64,000 nt of DNA from Lapidilactobacillus wuchangensis (GCF_003946645.1 NZ_RHOU01000007.1:60471-124470), one strand, 5' to 3'; shown: positions 17,227-27,271, numbered from the stretch's first letter. Numbers and translations: made by a program. The notes: a model not told the origin generated them from the letters alone.

Positions 17227-18669
17227 TTATTTAGTCGCTTTGCGCACTAGAAAAAGTGGTTCACCATTTTGATCCGTACCTGTAAAGCACATGGTCTGTT
17301 TCTTAGTATACTCATCCCATTGCGAAATGAAATAGCCATGGTACTGATGATTACCAAGCGTCAGCACACTTTCTTGACCAGATTTCTGAAACTGTAATTT
17401 AGCAGTCTGATCGGCCTTAACTTGACCATTATTTTTAATAGTTAAATCCTTAGGCTGAGTGATTTTTGCTGAAATAGTTTTACTAAATTGAACTGCCTGA
17501 TAATCACCAATTATCTGCTGCAAATCATACTTCGTTCTGGTTTCGCCACCATAGCGTAACGGCGTTGTAACGGGCCATCCTTGCTTTGTGAAGAAAAGCT
17601 GGTGAACTCGGTCTTGATATGCCTCACCTTGATTAGGAAAACGCGTATGGAAAATCATGAAGTACTTCTGACTACTCGCTTGATAGATAGCAGAGTTATG
17701 TCCTGGTGACACATAACCACTGCTATCTGGCTTCTTAGTATCTAAGGTATAGTTACCAATTAATTTAACCCCATACTTGGCAATCGTTTCATCATCGAAA
17801 GTAGTCCCGTTAGGCCCGCGAAGCTGGCGAAAATCATGACCTTGCGCATCAACATACGGTCCGTCAGGATTTTTCGAACGGGCAACCCGAAGATTGTAAC
17901 CACCATCGGCGGCTAAACCACCAAATGATAAGAAGAGATAGTAATAGTCAGTTTGAGCGTTATACAACACATACGGGCCTTCAATACGCAGATGATTGCC
18001 ACCTAACAGCCGTTTGCCATAGCCTTGGCCCGCCTCGGGTAACCCGGTCTGCTCATTCATTTTTAAAATAAAAATCCCACCAGAATAAGAACCATAGATC
18101 ATCCACAATTTGCCATTCTTATCATGAAAAGTATGGGGATCAACAACATTCGGCTGTTTAGTGGCGTCATAGCTGGCATCGTCTGCAACGGCGTTTCCTG
18201 AGCGCAGGAAAATCCCCTGATCATGATATGGACCAGTAATTTTCTTGGCCTTGGCCATGCCGAGAACTGACGTAGGATTATCTCCTTCGCAGGCACAATA
18301 ATACATATAATATTGCCCATCAGCCAGTCGCTCAATATCGCCGGCCCACAATGTATCACTATTCGTATCACTAAAGACATCACTTAAATCACTTTGAATA
18401 TCGGGAAACATTTTTTGATCGGCAACACTGGTCGACAGCTGCTGCCAATGAATGAAATCTTTAGTTTTTGCCGTTTGCATATGCGAACCAATCACATAAT
18501 ACTGGCCGTTGGCGCGAATTACTGAAGGATCATGCACCGAAATATCTGTAAACTTCGGATCCGTTAATTTCTGTTTGACTGCTGCCGGTTTTTGCTGGCA
18601 ACCGGTTAATAAAAGCGCACACCCAATAATCCCCATTAAAACTAATCGTAGTTTTACCCATTGTTTCAT
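17227..18669 (-). CDS. GH43 endo-1,5-alpha-L-arabinanase lipoprotein (AbnB-like)
   Basis: A 480-residue protein with a lipoprotein signal (LLTGC, Cys24), so it should sit on the outer face of the membrane. The five-bladed beta-propeller has the GH43 triad: Asp47 (VHDPSV), Asp177 (NVVDPH) and Glu230 (RIEGPY). YGSYSGGIF (192-200) and a C-terminal beta domain (about 375-480) resemble the larger arabinanases such as Bacillus subtilis AbnB. It would trim arabinan to arabino-oligosaccharides for the ABC importers. It follows araB by 38 bp, in the same operon. Confidence 0.88.
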   Translation of the reverse strand: MKQWVKLRLVLMGIIGCALLLTGCQQKPAAVKQKLTDPKFTDISVHDPSVIRANGQYYVIGSHMQTAKTKDFIHWQQLSTSVADQKMFPDIQSDLSDVFSDTNSDTLWAGDIERLADGQYYMYYCACEGDNPTSVLGMAKAKKITGPYHDQGIFLRSGNAVADDASYDATKQPNVVDPHTFHDKNGKLWMIYGSYSGGIFILKMNEQTGLPEAGQGYGKRLLGGNHLRIEGPYVLYNAQTDYYYLFLSFGGLAADGGYNLRVARSKNPDGPYVDAQGHDFRQLRGPNGTTFDDETIAKYGVKLIGNYTLDTKKPDSSGYVSPGHNSAIYQASSQKYFMIFHTRFPNQGEAYQDRVHQLFFTKQGWPVTTPLRYGGETRTKYDLQQIIGDYQAVQFSKTISAKITQPKDLTIKNNGQVKADQTAKLQFQKSGQESVLTLGNHQYHGYFISQWDEYTKKQTMCFTGTDQNGEPLFLVRKATK

Positions 18670-18707
18670 TTGCTCAACCCATTTCTAACTTACTTGGAAA
18701 TAATTTG

Positions 18708-20309
18708 TTAGGCTTTGTCTGGTAATACTTCAGCAGCTTTCACAATTGGCAGTCCTGCTTGGTACCGGTCAATGAATTGATCGAAGCCCTGCACGCCATC
18801 CGTGTTAGGTGCCAAGGTGCTGCTTGCAGGATTCTGGAAGACGACTCGATCTAAATAGCCAGCCAAATCTTCATCCGACTTTTTAGCAAGCACATATGCT
18901 GCTAAAACAGCCATCCCCCATGGTCCACCTTCACCGGCATTTTCCATGACTGTAATTGGCGTATTTAGAGCGTCAGCCAAGACTTGTTGGGCAACGACTG
19001 GCGTCCGGAAAATACCGCCTTGGGCAATGAGGACATCTGTGCTAATATGCTCCTCTTTAGTTAAAATATCCATGCCAATTTTCAATGGTGCAAAAGCCGA
19101 ATACAATTGAGCCTTCATAAAATTGGCTAAATTAAATTGACTGTTTGGCGTCCGCACAAACAAGGGGCGACCTGCCTGAACGTCAGTAATATTCTCACCG
19201 GATAAATAGGCATAATTAACCAAGCCACCACCATCAACGGCCGCAGTAGTTGATTCACCAAATAAAGTTGCATAAAGCTGATCTGGTGTCACTTTCTGAC
19301 CAAGAGCTTGGGCAACTTCACCGAATAAACCAACCCAAGCATTAATATCAGAGGTGCAATTATTAGTATGAACCATGGCGACCGGCGCACCTTCTGGCGT
19401 CGTTACCAAATCAATATCACGATGAACTTCATGCAACGGCTGATCCAAAACCACCATTGAAAAGGCCGACGTACCCGCCGAAATATTACCAGTCCGCTTC
19501 TTAACACTATTAGTCGCCGTCATACCAGTCCCAGCGTCGCCTTCAGGTGGTGCCATGACTGACCCTGCTTGCAGTTGACCAGTTGGATCAAGTTTTTGGG
19601 CACCAGCAGTGGTTAAATGGCCCGCCACTTCACCAGCAACCAAAACTTTAGGTAACAATTCTTTCAAATTAAATTGATAGCCTAAAACATTGGTATAACG
19701 TTCAAACTGTTCAATTTTCGTTTGATCATAATTATGACTCGCTTCGTCAATTGGGAACATTCCGGAAGCATCGCCAATCCCGAGGACCTTCTCACCTGAT
19801 AATTGCCAATGGACATAACCAGCTAAAGTCGTTAGGAAATCGACCTGCTTAACATGAGGTTCTTGATTTAAAATGGCCTGATATAAATGTGCAATACTCC
19901 ACCGTTGAGGAATATTGAAATTAAATAATTTCGTTAATTGATCACTAGCTTCACCAGTGGTATTATTCCGCCAAGTTCGGAACGGAACCAATTGTTGATT
20001 CTGCGCGTCAAAGGCTAAGTAGCCGTGCATCATGGCACTGACCCCAATGGCACCAATCTTAGTGAGTTCAACTTGGTACTGCTCGCTAACCGTTTGTTGC
20101 AATTCTTGGTAACTAGCTTGAATCCCCGTCCAAACTTGGTCCAACGAATAAGTCCAAATGCCATCGACGTACTGGTTTTCCCAAGAATAACTGCCGGCCG
20201 CTAAAGTTGTGCAATCTTGACTAATGAGGACCGCCTTAATTCTGGTTGAACCTAATTCAATCCCTAAAGTTGTTTGACCATTCTGAATTTCATTTTTAAA
20301 ATCATGCAT
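18708..20309 (-). CDS. araB: L-ribulokinase
   Basis: An FGGY-family sugar kinase of 533 residues from the ATG at 20309 (AGGTGA 6 nt upstream), preferred over an in-frame ATG at 20327 that lacks a ribosome site. The N-terminal phosphate-binding motif GIELGSTRIKAVLI, the GAIGVSAMMHGY segment and the ATP-site GTSAFSMV are present. It phosphorylates L-ribulose to L-ribulose-5-phosphate, between araA and araD. It is separated from araA by a strong hairpin (20349-20392), which may lower its expression. Confidence 0.93.
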   Translation of the reverse strand: MHDFKNEIQNGQTTLGIELGSTRIKAVLISQDCTTLAAGSYSWENQYVDGIWTYSLDQVWTGIQASYQELQQTVSEQYQVELTKIGAIGVSAMMHGYLAFDAQNQQLVPFRTWRNNTTGEASDQLTKLFNFNIPQRWSIAHLYQAILNQEPHVKQVDFLTTLAGYVHWQLSGEKVLGIGDASGMFPIDEASHNYDQTKIEQFERYTNVLGYQFNLKELLPKVLVAGEVAGHLTTAGAQKLDPTGQLQAGSVMAPPEGDAGTGMTATNSVKKRTGNISAGTSAFSMVVLDQPLHEVHRDIDLVTTPEGAPVAMVHTNNCTSDINAWVGLFGEVAQALGQKVTPDQLYATLFGESTTAAVDGGGLVNYAYLSGENITDVQAGRPLFVRTPNSQFNLANFMKAQLYSAFAPLKIGMDILTKEEHISTDVLIAQGGIFRTPVVAQQVLADALNTPITVMENAGEGGPWGMAVLAAYVLAKKSDEDLAGYLDRVVFQNPASSTLAPNTDGVQGFDQFIDRYQAGLPIVKAAEVLPDKA

Positions 20310-20348
20310 TTCATTCACCTGTCTCATGATGTTTTAGTAGTTTTCCTC

Positions 20349-20392
20349 AAAAAAATGGGCCGGCGCAAAACAAATTGTTTTGAACCAGCCCA
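20349..20392 (-). terminator. Hairpin/terminator between araA and araB
   Basis: TGGGC/GCCCA arms enclose AAAACAA/TTGTTTT arms, followed by seven Ts on the minus strand. This looks like an intrinsic terminator placed inside the operon, so araB, GH43 and GH27 would depend on partial readthrough; no good promoter was found after it. Confidence 0.75.
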
Positions 20393-20467
20393 AGCTTATT
20401 TACGCTAAAATTTGTTGCGGTTAGACAAGAATCTTTGCTTTTCTAGGAGGAGAATTGTCAAAGAATA

Positions 20468-21892
20468 TTACTGAATATCAACAAATTTTAGTTCAAATAA
20501 CTGTGCTAAATCGGCTAACTGTTGGTTGGTTACTTTCGTTGAGAAGACCGTATGGTGGCCGCCACCATTCTCGATCCATCGAGTGGCGCCCTGTTTCAAA
20601 CCAGCCTTTGGTACCCAAAGTTGCCGGGCAACTGGTAAGTGTGGTGCTGGTTGATCAGGCTTCATAGCGGTCACAGGATAACCAATCAGGCGATATTCGT
20701 CGCCGAAATCAGACATCGTGACATCAATTGCGTCGCCATTAACACCATCGAAAACCAACCGTGCAGGATCTTCCCGATCGCCAATACCTAATGGGTGAAC
20801 TTCAACCCGTGGCTTCGTGCTAGCCAATGTTGGGTCTACTTCAAGCATATGTGAGCCCAAGATTTGTTCGTGGCCTTTGCGTAAGTCCAACGTGTAATCT
20901 TCCATAAAACCAGTGGCTTCGTTATGGCTAACAACTTTCAGTAACCGATCCAATGCAGCGGTCTTCCAGTCGCCTTCACCGGCAAAACCATAGCCTTCGC
21001 GGTTTAACAATTGCACTGCTAAGCCTGGTAATTGTTTGATGCCCCAGAGATCTTCGAAGTTAGTAGTAAAGGCTGAATAGCCACCACGTTCAAAGAAACG
21101 TTCCATGGCAATTTTTTCTTGTAATTGATAACGAACATGTTCCTTGAAGAATTCAGGGTCATTGTCACCAACAACTAGATCATAACGACTTTCAAGATCA
21201 GCATATTCTTTATCGATATCAGCTTCACTGACTTGTTTCATTTCAGCAACTAAATCGCCAATTCCGAAGTAATCAACCGTCCAGCCGAATTGAATCTGCG
21301 CTTCGATTTTATCGCCTTCAGTCACGGCAACATTACGCATGTTGTCGCCAAAACGAGCAACTTTGATCTTGAAGCTTTCGTTAAAACCAACGGCAACATC
21401 CATCCAGTCAGCAATTTCATGCTGAACTTCTTCATCGCCCCAGAAACCATAAACAACTTTATTATGCTTACGTAACCGAGCGTTGATGAAACCATATTCG
21501 CGATCACCATGAGCACTTTGGTTCAAGTTCATGTAATCCATATCAATGGTTGACCAAGGAATATCGTTGCGGAATTGAGTGGCTAAGTGCAGTAATGGTT
21601 TTTGTAATAATTTAGTCCCACGGATCCAGTTCTTGGCTGGCGAGAAAGTATGCATCCAAGTGATGACACCGGCAACTTCATCGTTGAAGTTAGCCTCTTT
21701 CATAGCTGAAGTGATTGTTTCAGCATCAATGGCCACCTCTTTAAATTCAACGGGATAAGGTAATTGCTTGCTGTCGTTTAGACTAGCAACAATTTGCCGC
21801 GCATCCTTTTCAACAGCCTTTAAATCATCTTCGCCATAAAGCGCTTGACTACCAACAATAAACCAAAATTTATATTCAGGTACAGCTAACAT
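20468..21892 (-). CDS. araA: L-arabinose isomerase
   Basis: A 474-residue AraA, normal length, with the N-terminal [10 protein letters not shown] motif, the active-site region [15 protein letters not shown] (96-110), [14 protein letters not shown] and the conserved late segment with [11 protein letters not shown]. It converts L-arabinose to L-ribulose in the cytoplasm and uses Mn2+. It lies between araD (22036-22737) and araB, with a 92-nt imperfect palindrome in the 143-bp gap to araD. Confidence 0.97.
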   Translation of the reverse strand: MLAVPEYKFWFIVGSQALYGEDDLKAVEKDARQIVASLNDSKQLPYPVEFKEVAIDAETITSAMKEANFNDEVAGVITWMHTFSPAKNWIRGTKLLQKPLLHLATQFRNDIPWSTIDMDYMNLNQSAHGDREYGFINARLRKHNKVVYGFWGDEEVQHEIADWMDVAVGFNESFKIKVARFGDNMRNVAVTEGDKIEAQIQFGWTVDYFGIGDLVAEMKQVSEADIDKEYADLESRYDLVVGDNDPEFFKEHVRYQLQEKIAMERFFERGGYSAFTTNFEDLWGIKQLPGLAVQLLNREGYGFAGEGDWKTAALDRLLKVVSHNEATGFMEDYTLDLRKGHEQILGSHMLEVDPTLASTKPRVEVHPLGIGDREDPARLVFDGVNGDAIDVTMSDFGDEYRLIGYPVTAMKPDQPAPHLPVARQLWVPKAGLKQGATRWIENGGGHHTVFSTKVTNQQLADLAQLFELKFVDIQ

Positions 21893-21927
21893 ATAAAAAT
21901 CTCCTTTTTAATAAGTTGTGAGAGGTG

Positions 21928-22019
21928 GTGAACTTTTGGCGTAGCGTAATTTCAAATATCTGATTAAGCGACGCATGTCGATTGAGCAGATATTTAAATT
22001 AGGCATAGCCTTTTGTCAC
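21928..22019 (-). repeat. 92-nt imperfect palindrome between araD and araA
   Basis: The two halves are near reverse complements over about 44 nt each (for example AAATATCTG and CAGATATTT, GTCG/CGAC around the centre, GTGA/TCAC at the ends). No T-run follows, so it is not a standard terminator. It would fold into a very long RNA hairpin in the ara mRNA. Confidence 0.7.
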
Positions 22020-22035
22020 TCCGAACACGTTTCAG

Positions 22036-22737
22036 CTACTTTTTCTGGCCATAATACGCATTGGCACCGTGTTTCCGAAAGTAATGTTTGTCTAGTAAAT
22101 ACTGGGGTACTGAAACGTCGCCATGACCTTGTAATTGCATAGTATGATAGGCCATTTCGGCGCTCACTTCCAAAACCTTGGCGTTGTAGACAGCTTTTTC
22201 AGCAGTGGCGCCCCAAGTGAAGGGACCATGATCTTGAACCAAGACTGCGGGCACATCCATCGGTTTTAGGCCGCGTTCTTTAAATGTGCGCACAATGACT
22301 TTACCAGTATTCTCTTCGTAGTCGTTTTCAATTTCTTCTTTGGTCAACGCGTCTGAAACTGGCACCGGACCGTAGAATGTATCAGCGTGGGTTGTTCCTG
22401 TTGCCGGCAAATCCATGCCTGCTTGGGCAAAAGAAACCGCCCATGGTGAATGAGTATGAACGATCCCACCTAATTCAGGATAAGCATTGTAAAGAACAGT
22501 ATGTGTTGGTGTGTCACTGGAAGGATTTAATTTGCCTTCAACAACTTTCCCGTTTAAATCGACAACAACCATATCGTCAGGCGTCAACTTATCATAATCA
22601 ACACCAGAAGGTTTGATGACAAACAACCCCTTGTCGCGGTCAATCGCGCTGACGTTGCCCCAAGTGAAAGTAACTAAATCATACTTGGGTAACAGCATAT
22701 TGGCTTCGTAAACTTCTTTTTTTAGATTTTCTAGCAA
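22036..22737 (-). CDS. araD: L-ribulose-5-phosphate 4-epimerase
   Basis: A 233-residue class II aldolase/epimerase with VTFTWGNVSAI (23-33), the phosphate-site KPSGVDY, and the zinc-binding HTHSPWA (94-100) and later AYHTMQLQGHGD. It makes D-xylulose-5-phosphate, feeding the phosphoketolase/pentose phosphate routes. The start codon is TTG with AAGGAG upstream; no ATG fits. First gene of araD-araA-araB-GH43-GH27. Confidence 0.95.
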   Translation of the reverse strand: MLENLKKEVYEANMLLPKYDLVTFTWGNVSAIDRDKGLFVIKPSGVDYDKLTPDDMVVVDLNGKVVEGKLNPSSDTPTHTVLYNAYPELGGIVHTHSPWAVSFAQAGMDLPATGTTHADTFYGPVPVSDALTKEEIENDYEENTGKVIVRTFKERGLKPMDVPAVLVQDHGPFTWGATAEKAVYNAKVLEVSAEMAYHTMQLQGHGDVSVPQYLLDKHYFRKHGANAYYGQKK

Positions 22738-22825
22738 TTTCCTAACTCCTTTACTATCAAAATCAATCCTGTTGGCTAAAAATTGAATTCATTTTTATCG
22801 CCGCTAAAATTATCGGGTAACAAAA

Positions 22826-22859
22826 AGAATCTCCATGTAATTGCTTACATAAAGATTCT
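22826..22859 (-). terminator. araR terminator that overlaps the araD start region
   Basis: AGAATCT..ATGTAA and TTACAT..AGATTCT arms (22826-22840, 22845-22859, loop 4 nt) followed by TTTTT on the minus strand, 32 bp past the araR stop. The araD -10 box (22855-22860) lies in its first arm, so transcripts from the araD promoter should start inside it and lack the full hairpin. The central TGTAATTGCTTACA (22836-22849) matches cre at 13 of 14 positions. Confidence 0.8.
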
Positions 22860-22883
22860 AGAATATTTGTCCGTATAAGTCAA
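22855..22883 (-). promoter_or_regulatory. araD operon promoter with AraR-box
   Basis: Minus-strand -35 TTGACT (22878-22883) and -10 TAGAAT (22855-22860) with 17 bp. The plus-strand sequence ATTTGTCCGTATAAGT (22865-22880) fills the spacer and matches the Bacillus AraR box ATTTGTACGTACAAAT at 13 of 16 positions, a direct repression site. Confidence 0.78.
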
Positions 22884-22891
22884 TGGCTATT

Positions 22892-23974
22892 TTATTTATC
22901 TGTTATATTTCTGATCGATTTGCGCATAACTAGCTCTGGTGGATAAATAACTGACTCGACCGGCTTATGATTAATCATTGTCAGCATCAATGCCCCAGCA
23001 TCATGACCCATTTTTTCTTTAGGATGGGCCATTGTTGTCAGCGCAGGATCCACAAAGGCCGACAACTGATAATCATCAAATCCAACAATTGATAAATCAT
23101 GTGGCACCTGTAAATGCAACGATTTAGCAAAAGCAATTAGCTGAATTGCTAACTGGTCGTTGTAACAAACAACCGCAGTTGGCCGATCATCCCGTTGTAA
23201 AATTGCCGCCACGCGTTTGAAAACTGTCTGCATATTATCCTTGGTCTGGAACATTAAAATTTCACTAAAAGCCGACTGTGCAGAATGCTGCTGATAAGAT
23301 TTAATATAGCCATTCATGCGATGAATTCCTTGCAAATCATCTGTTTTAAAAATCCCTAAAATTCGCTGATGGCCTTCAGTAAAAAGTTGATTGGTCAACA
23401 ACTCGGCCCCTTTGGTATCAGCCACCTCAACATAAGGAAAGTTTAACTCTTCATAGTGGGCATTAATAAAAAGAACTGGCATTCTCAACGTCTGTAACTT
23501 TTGATAAAGATCAAAATTTTCCTGATTAATGGCACTTTGCGTCGGTTCAATAATTAATCCTGAAAGATTATTCTCCATCATCTTTAACAAGCTGGCTCGC
23601 TCTTTACGCGGATCATTTTGCGTGTTGCTTAACAGTAATGAATAGCCATTATTAGAAATCGTCCGATCAATCCCCGTAATAATATTTGGGAAAATATAAT
23701 TGGCAATATGTGTGGTGATCACGCCAATCATTTTATTCTTCAGCGTACGACTTTCTTGCTTTTCCCAATCGTCAACAAAAATACCACCGCCCTGAATCCG
23801 GTAGACATAATGATCATTCTCCAGATCACCAATTGCCCGGCGAACTGTGTAACGACTGACTTTGAAGGACTGCATTAGCTCTGATTCAGTAGGTAGTTTG
23901 TCATTGACGGCATACTTCCCCGCCAAAATATCTTCTAATAATTTCTTTTTGATTAATTCATATTTGGTTGGCAT
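22892..23974 (-). CDS. araR: AraR-type arabinose repressor (GntR HTH + LacI-like sensor)
   Basis: A 360-residue chimeric regulator: an N-terminal GntR winged helix (residues 1-70, with LPTESELMQSFKVSRYTVRR) joined to a LacI/GalR-type effector domain (about 80-355). This is the architecture of AraR, which releases DNA on binding L-arabinose. AraR-box-like sites lie in the araD promoter (22865-22880) and just upstream of its own promoter (24070-24085). Adjacent to and upstream of araDAB. Confidence 0.93.
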   Translation of the reverse strand: MPTKYELIKKKLLEDILAGKYAVNDKLPTESELMQSFKVSRYTVRRAIGDLENDHYVYRIQGGGIFVDDWEKQESRTLKNKMIGVITTHIANYIFPNIITGIDRTISNNGYSLLLSNTQNDPRKERASLLKMMENNLSGLIIEPTQSAINQENFDLYQKLQTLRMPVLFINAHYEELNFPYVEVADTKGAELLTNQLFTEGHQRILGIFKTDDLQGIHRMNGYIKSYQQHSAQSAFSEILMFQTKDNMQTVFKRVAAILQRDDRPTAVVCYNDQLAIQLIAFAKSLHLQVPHDLSIVGFDDYQLSAFVDPALTTMAHPKEKMGHDAGALMLTMINHKPVESVIYPPELVMRKSIRNITDK

Positions 23975-24021
23975 ATTTCTTCCTTATCATACTTCACGAT
24001 TGTTTATTAATTATAAAGGTT

Positions 24022-24050
24022 AGTATAGACGGGAAAAAGTGTTTTTTCAA
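24022..24050 (-). promoter_or_regulatory. araR promoter
   Basis: Minus-strand -35 TTGAAA (24045-24050) and -10 TATACT (24022-24027), 17 bp apart. An AraR-box-like sequence (24070-24085, TTTTATCCGTATAAAT on the minus strand) lies 20 bp upstream and shares TCCGTATAA with the box at araD. Confidence 0.75.
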
Positions 24051-24081
24051 TAAATTACATCAATTAATAATTTATACGGAT

Positions 24082-24120
24082 AAAAAAAATTCTGAACCAG
24101 ATTTTACTTGGTCAGAATCT
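24082..24120 (-). terminator. Terminator of the CUT2 transporter operon
   Basis: ATTCTGACCA and TGGTTCAGAAT arms followed by eight Ts on the minus strand, just after the EIIB-like gene. Confidence 0.85.
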
Positions 24121-24126
24121 TTTTAA

Positions 24127-24465
24127 CTATATTTCTACTTTTAGTAACTTCATACTATCGGCTAGCACCGCTTCACCATTCAAAGTCTGATAATCTTCAT
24201 TAGAAATTAACTTATAAGGAACTTTTTTATATGTCAGATAATCCCTCAGACGTTCAATTTCGTATTTCGATTGTGGACCAATTAGCAACGCATCAACTGG
24301 TTCATTTTGAAGAATTTGATCAGCAAGAATTGCCGGGGCAGAATAAACATGTACACTTAAATGGTGTGCATCTGCCGCTGATTGAACATTCTTAACTAGT
24401 AGTCCAGTTGTAATCCCTGCTGTACAAATAAGTAAGATATGTTTAACATGCTGTGACTCTTCCAT
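24127..24465 (-). CDS. Stand-alone PTS EIIB-like protein (lactose/cellobiose type)
   Basis: A 112-residue protein with the fold pattern of Lac/Cel-type PTS EIIB: an early beta strand ending in the phosphocysteine loop LLICTAGITTG (Cys14), the second strand, LLIGPQSKYEIERL (about 76-89) and a C-terminal helix with GEAVLADSMKLL. The Cys is present, but no EIIA or EIIC gene is in the window; it is the last gene of an ABC operon, 15 bp after the permease. It may be a phosphorylation-linked regulator of the transporter or of a partner protein; that is inference. Family call is fairly firm, role unknown. Confidence 0.75.
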   Translation of the reverse strand: MEESQHVKHILLICTAGITTGLLVKNVQSAADAHHLSVHVYSAPAILADQILQNEPVDALLIGPQSKYEIERLRDYLTYKKVPYKLISNEDYQTLNGEAVLADSMKLLKVEI

Positions 24466-24480
24466 TCGTATTCACCTCAA

Positions 24481-25692
24481 CTATGCAACCTTTTTGCGTT
24501 TATTATATACATCCAGTACTACGGCCAAAAGAAGGATTAGACCTTTAATTGCTTGTTGCCAGTCAACGCCGACACCCATGATGGACATCCCATTATTCAA
24601 GACACCCATTACTAAACCACCGACAATGGCACCTAGAATAGTCCCAATACCACCAGAAGTGGATGCACCACCGAAGTAAACAGCAGCCATCGCATCTAAT
24701 TCTAGTGAAGTTCCTGCTTGTGGTGTTGCCGCATTTAGTCGGGCAGCTAATACTAGTCCAGCTAGCGCTGCCATAACTCCCATATTTACAAAAACCCAAA
24801 AAGTAATTTTCTTAGTCTTAATTCCTGATAGTTCAGCTGCTTTTTTGTTACCACCAGTTGCATAGATCTGACGTCCAGGGACGGTTTTATTTGTTAAAAA
24901 TCCGTAGGCAGCTACAATCACACCTAAGATAATTAAAATAACTGGGTAGCCTGAATAGGCCGCAAAAATATACGTAACGCCAATAACAATCACACCGGTA
25001 AAGATAGCTTTAAAAGCAAAAGCATAAATTGACTCAACTTCGAATAAATTACTCTTATGATGCTGCCGTGCGCGCCATTGAGAATAAATTAATACAGCAG
25101 CTAAGAGAATACCAATAATCATTGTCAAATAGTGTAGATGTTCACCACCGGCAATATCTGGCAAATAACCTGTGGCCATTTTTTGAAACACTTTGGGAAA
25201 AGGAGCCAGTGATTGACCACCAAGAACTACTTGGGTCAATCCCCGAAACATTAATAAACCAGCTAAAGTTACAATAAAGGCTGGAATACCAACATGAGCT
25301 ACCCAAAAGCCCTGCCAGGCACCAATTAACGCACCTACGGCTAAACAAGCAATGATGGTTACCCAGGGATTCATCTTATTGTTAACCATCATGATACCAG
25401 CAATCGAGCCAACAAAGGCCATAACTGAACCAACTGATAAGTCAACGTGACCTAATAGAACAACTAATAACATTCCTGCCGCTAAAATAAGAATATGACT
25501 ATTTTGTAAAACTAAGTTAGTGACATTCAATGGCCGCCAGAAAATACCGCCAGTCATCACCTGAAACGCAATCAACAAAACAATCAAAATAATAACCATG
25601 CTATAACGACTGAAAATATCCATTACTTTATCTTTTATGTTCATTTTTTTCTTGTCAGCTTTTACTTCATGAACTTCATGTGTTGTCTCCAT
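24481..25692 (-). CDS. CUT2 ABC pentose permease (XylH/GguB/AraH-like)
   Basis: A 403-residue permease with about 10-12 helices of the ribose/xylose/arabinose (CUT2, BPD_transp_2) family, with the characteristic GHVDLSVGS segment (about 92-100) and the longer middle loop found in XylH/GguB types. The ATPase gene is 3 bp upstream, so the two are translationally linked. It probably imports L-arabinose or D-xylose. Confidence 0.9.
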   Translation of the reverse strand: METTHEVHEVKADKKKMNIKDKVMDIFSRYSMVIILIVLLIAFQVMTGGIFWRPLNVTNLVLQNSHILILAAGMLLVVLLGHVDLSVGSVMAFVGSIAGIMMVNNKMNPWVTIIACLAVGALIGAWQGFWVAHVGIPAFIVTLAGLLMFRGLTQVVLGGQSLAPFPKVFQKMATGYLPDIAGGEHLHYLTMIIGILLAAVLIYSQWRARQHHKSNLFEVESIYAFAFKAIFTGVIVIGVTYIFAAYSGYPVILIILGVIVAAYGFLTNKTVPGRQIYATGGNKKAAELSGIKTKKITFWVFVNMGVMAALAGLVLAARLNAATPQAGTSLELDAMAAVYFGGASTSGGIGTILGAIVGGLVMGVLNNGMSIMGVGVDWQQAIKGLILLLAVVLDVYNKRKKVA

Positions 25693-25695
25693 TGT

Positions 25696-27216
25696 CTACG
25701 CCTCCATGGTCATCAGACTCATTAATGTTTCTTGATTTGCATCTTTTCTAACAACTTCACCGGTCATTTTTCCATTGCTCATTGTATAAATACGATCACA
25801 CATACCAATTATTTCTGGAAGTTCTGAAGAGATTATGCAGATACTCTTGCCAGATGCAGCCATCTCTTCAATAATCGTATAAATTTCATACTTTGCACCG
25901 ACATCAATTCCTCGAGTGGGCTCATCCAAAAACAGAATATCTGGCTCAGTCATTAGCCATTTCGCTAAAACTACTTTTTGTTGATTACCACCACTTAAAC
26001 TACCTACATTTTGAAAAATTGAGGTGTATTTCGTCGACATTTTTTCATTCAATTTCTCAGCTGTTTTTATCTCTTGATCTTTATCTAAAATGCCGTTTTT
26101 ACTAATTTTATTTAAACTAGCTACAGAAGTGTTCTCTCTGATATCCATTAATAAATCCAGACCTAGCTCTTTACGATCTTCAGATACATAAGCCAAACCA
26201 TTATTGATTGCATCGGCCACATTTTTAACTGAGATTTCTTGACCATTTTTATAGACCGTTCCCTGGATCTCTTGACCATAAGAATGGCCAAAAATACTCA
26301 TGGCAAATTCAGTTCGACCAGCCCCCATCAGTCCAGCAATTCCAACGATTTCTCCACGCTTAATGTTAAAGTCCTTAACATTATCAACAACACGGTTAGT
26401 ATCAACGGGATGGTGAACCTGCCAATCTTTTACTTCAAAGTAAACATCACCAATTTTGGGATGACGATCAGGGAAACGATTGGTTAACTCACGACCAACC
26501 ATGCCACGAATAATACGATCTTCACTGATTTCTTCATGATCTAAAGTCTCAATAGTTTTACCATCACGAATAATTGTAATTCGATCAGCTACATTAACAA
26601 TTTCGCTCAATTTATGCGAGATGATAATCGATGTGATTCCTTGCTTTTTAAACTCACGAATTAAATCCAGAAGATTTGCACTTTCCTCTTCATTAAGCGC
26701 TGCTGTTGGTTCATCTAGAATCAATAATTTAACCGATTTAGAAAAAGCCTTAGCAATTTCAACTAGCTGTTGTTGCCCAACACCAATTTGAGAAATTAGC
26801 GTATTAGGACTCAATTTTAGACCGACAGTTTTCAAAAGATTAGTTGTTTTCTTCTCAGTCAAATCCCAATCGATCACGCCGTGCTTGGCTTGTTCATTGC
26901 CTAAGAAAATATTCTCTTTGACTGATAAATAAGGGCTGAGTGCCAGTTCTTGATGAATAATAACAATTCCTTTATTTTCACTGTCGCCTAAGTCTTTAAA
27001 CTTACAAATATCACCGTTATAAACGATATCACCATCATAACTACCATATGGGTATAAGCCGCTTAAAACATTCATTAAGGTGGATTTCCCAGCACCATTC
27101 TCACCACATAATCCGTGAATTTCACCACGTTCAATATTTAAATTCACTTGATCTAGGGCACGAAAGCCTGAGAACTCTTTAATAATATTTTTCATTTCTA
27201 AAATGTAGTCTGCCAT
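25696..27216 (-). CDS. CUT2 ABC sugar ATPase (XylG/GguA/AraG-like)
   Basis: A 506-residue double-domain ATPase. The first half has Walker [10 protein letters not shown] (38-46) and Walker [13 protein letters not shown]; the second half has a degenerate P-loop (GLMGAGRTE, Arg for Lys), signature LSGGNQQKV and [15 protein letters not shown], as normal for CUT2 ATPases. It pairs with the permease and the binding protein at 27306-28406. Confidence 0.95.
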   Translation of the reverse strand: MADYILEMKNIIKEFSGFRALDQVNLNIERGEIHGLCGENGAGKSTLMNVLSGLYPYGSYDGDIVYNGDICKFKDLGDSENKGIVIIHQELALSPYLSVKENIFLGNEQAKHGVIDWDLTEKKTTNLLKTVGLKLSPNTLISQIGVGQQQLVEIAKAFSKSVKLLILDEPTAALNEEESANLLDLIREFKKQGITSIIISHKLSEIVNVADRITIIRDGKTIETLDHEEISEDRIIRGMVGRELTNRFPDRHPKIGDVYFEVKDWQVHHPVDTNRVVDNVKDFNIKRGEIVGIAGLMGAGRTEFAMSIFGHSYGQEIQGTVYKNGQEISVKNVADAINNGLAYVSEDRKELGLDLLMDIRENTSVASLNKISKNGILDKDQEIKTAEKLNEKMSTKYTSIFQNVGSLSGGNQQKVVLAKWLMTEPDILFLDEPTRGIDVGAKYEIYTIIEEMAASGKSICIISSELPEIIGMCDRIYTMSNGKMTGEVVRKDANQETLMSLMTMEA

Positions 27217-27271
27217 ATACTCTCTGCCTTTCTGACAACATTTTCATCAAATTGACCGTTAAATTGAGAAA

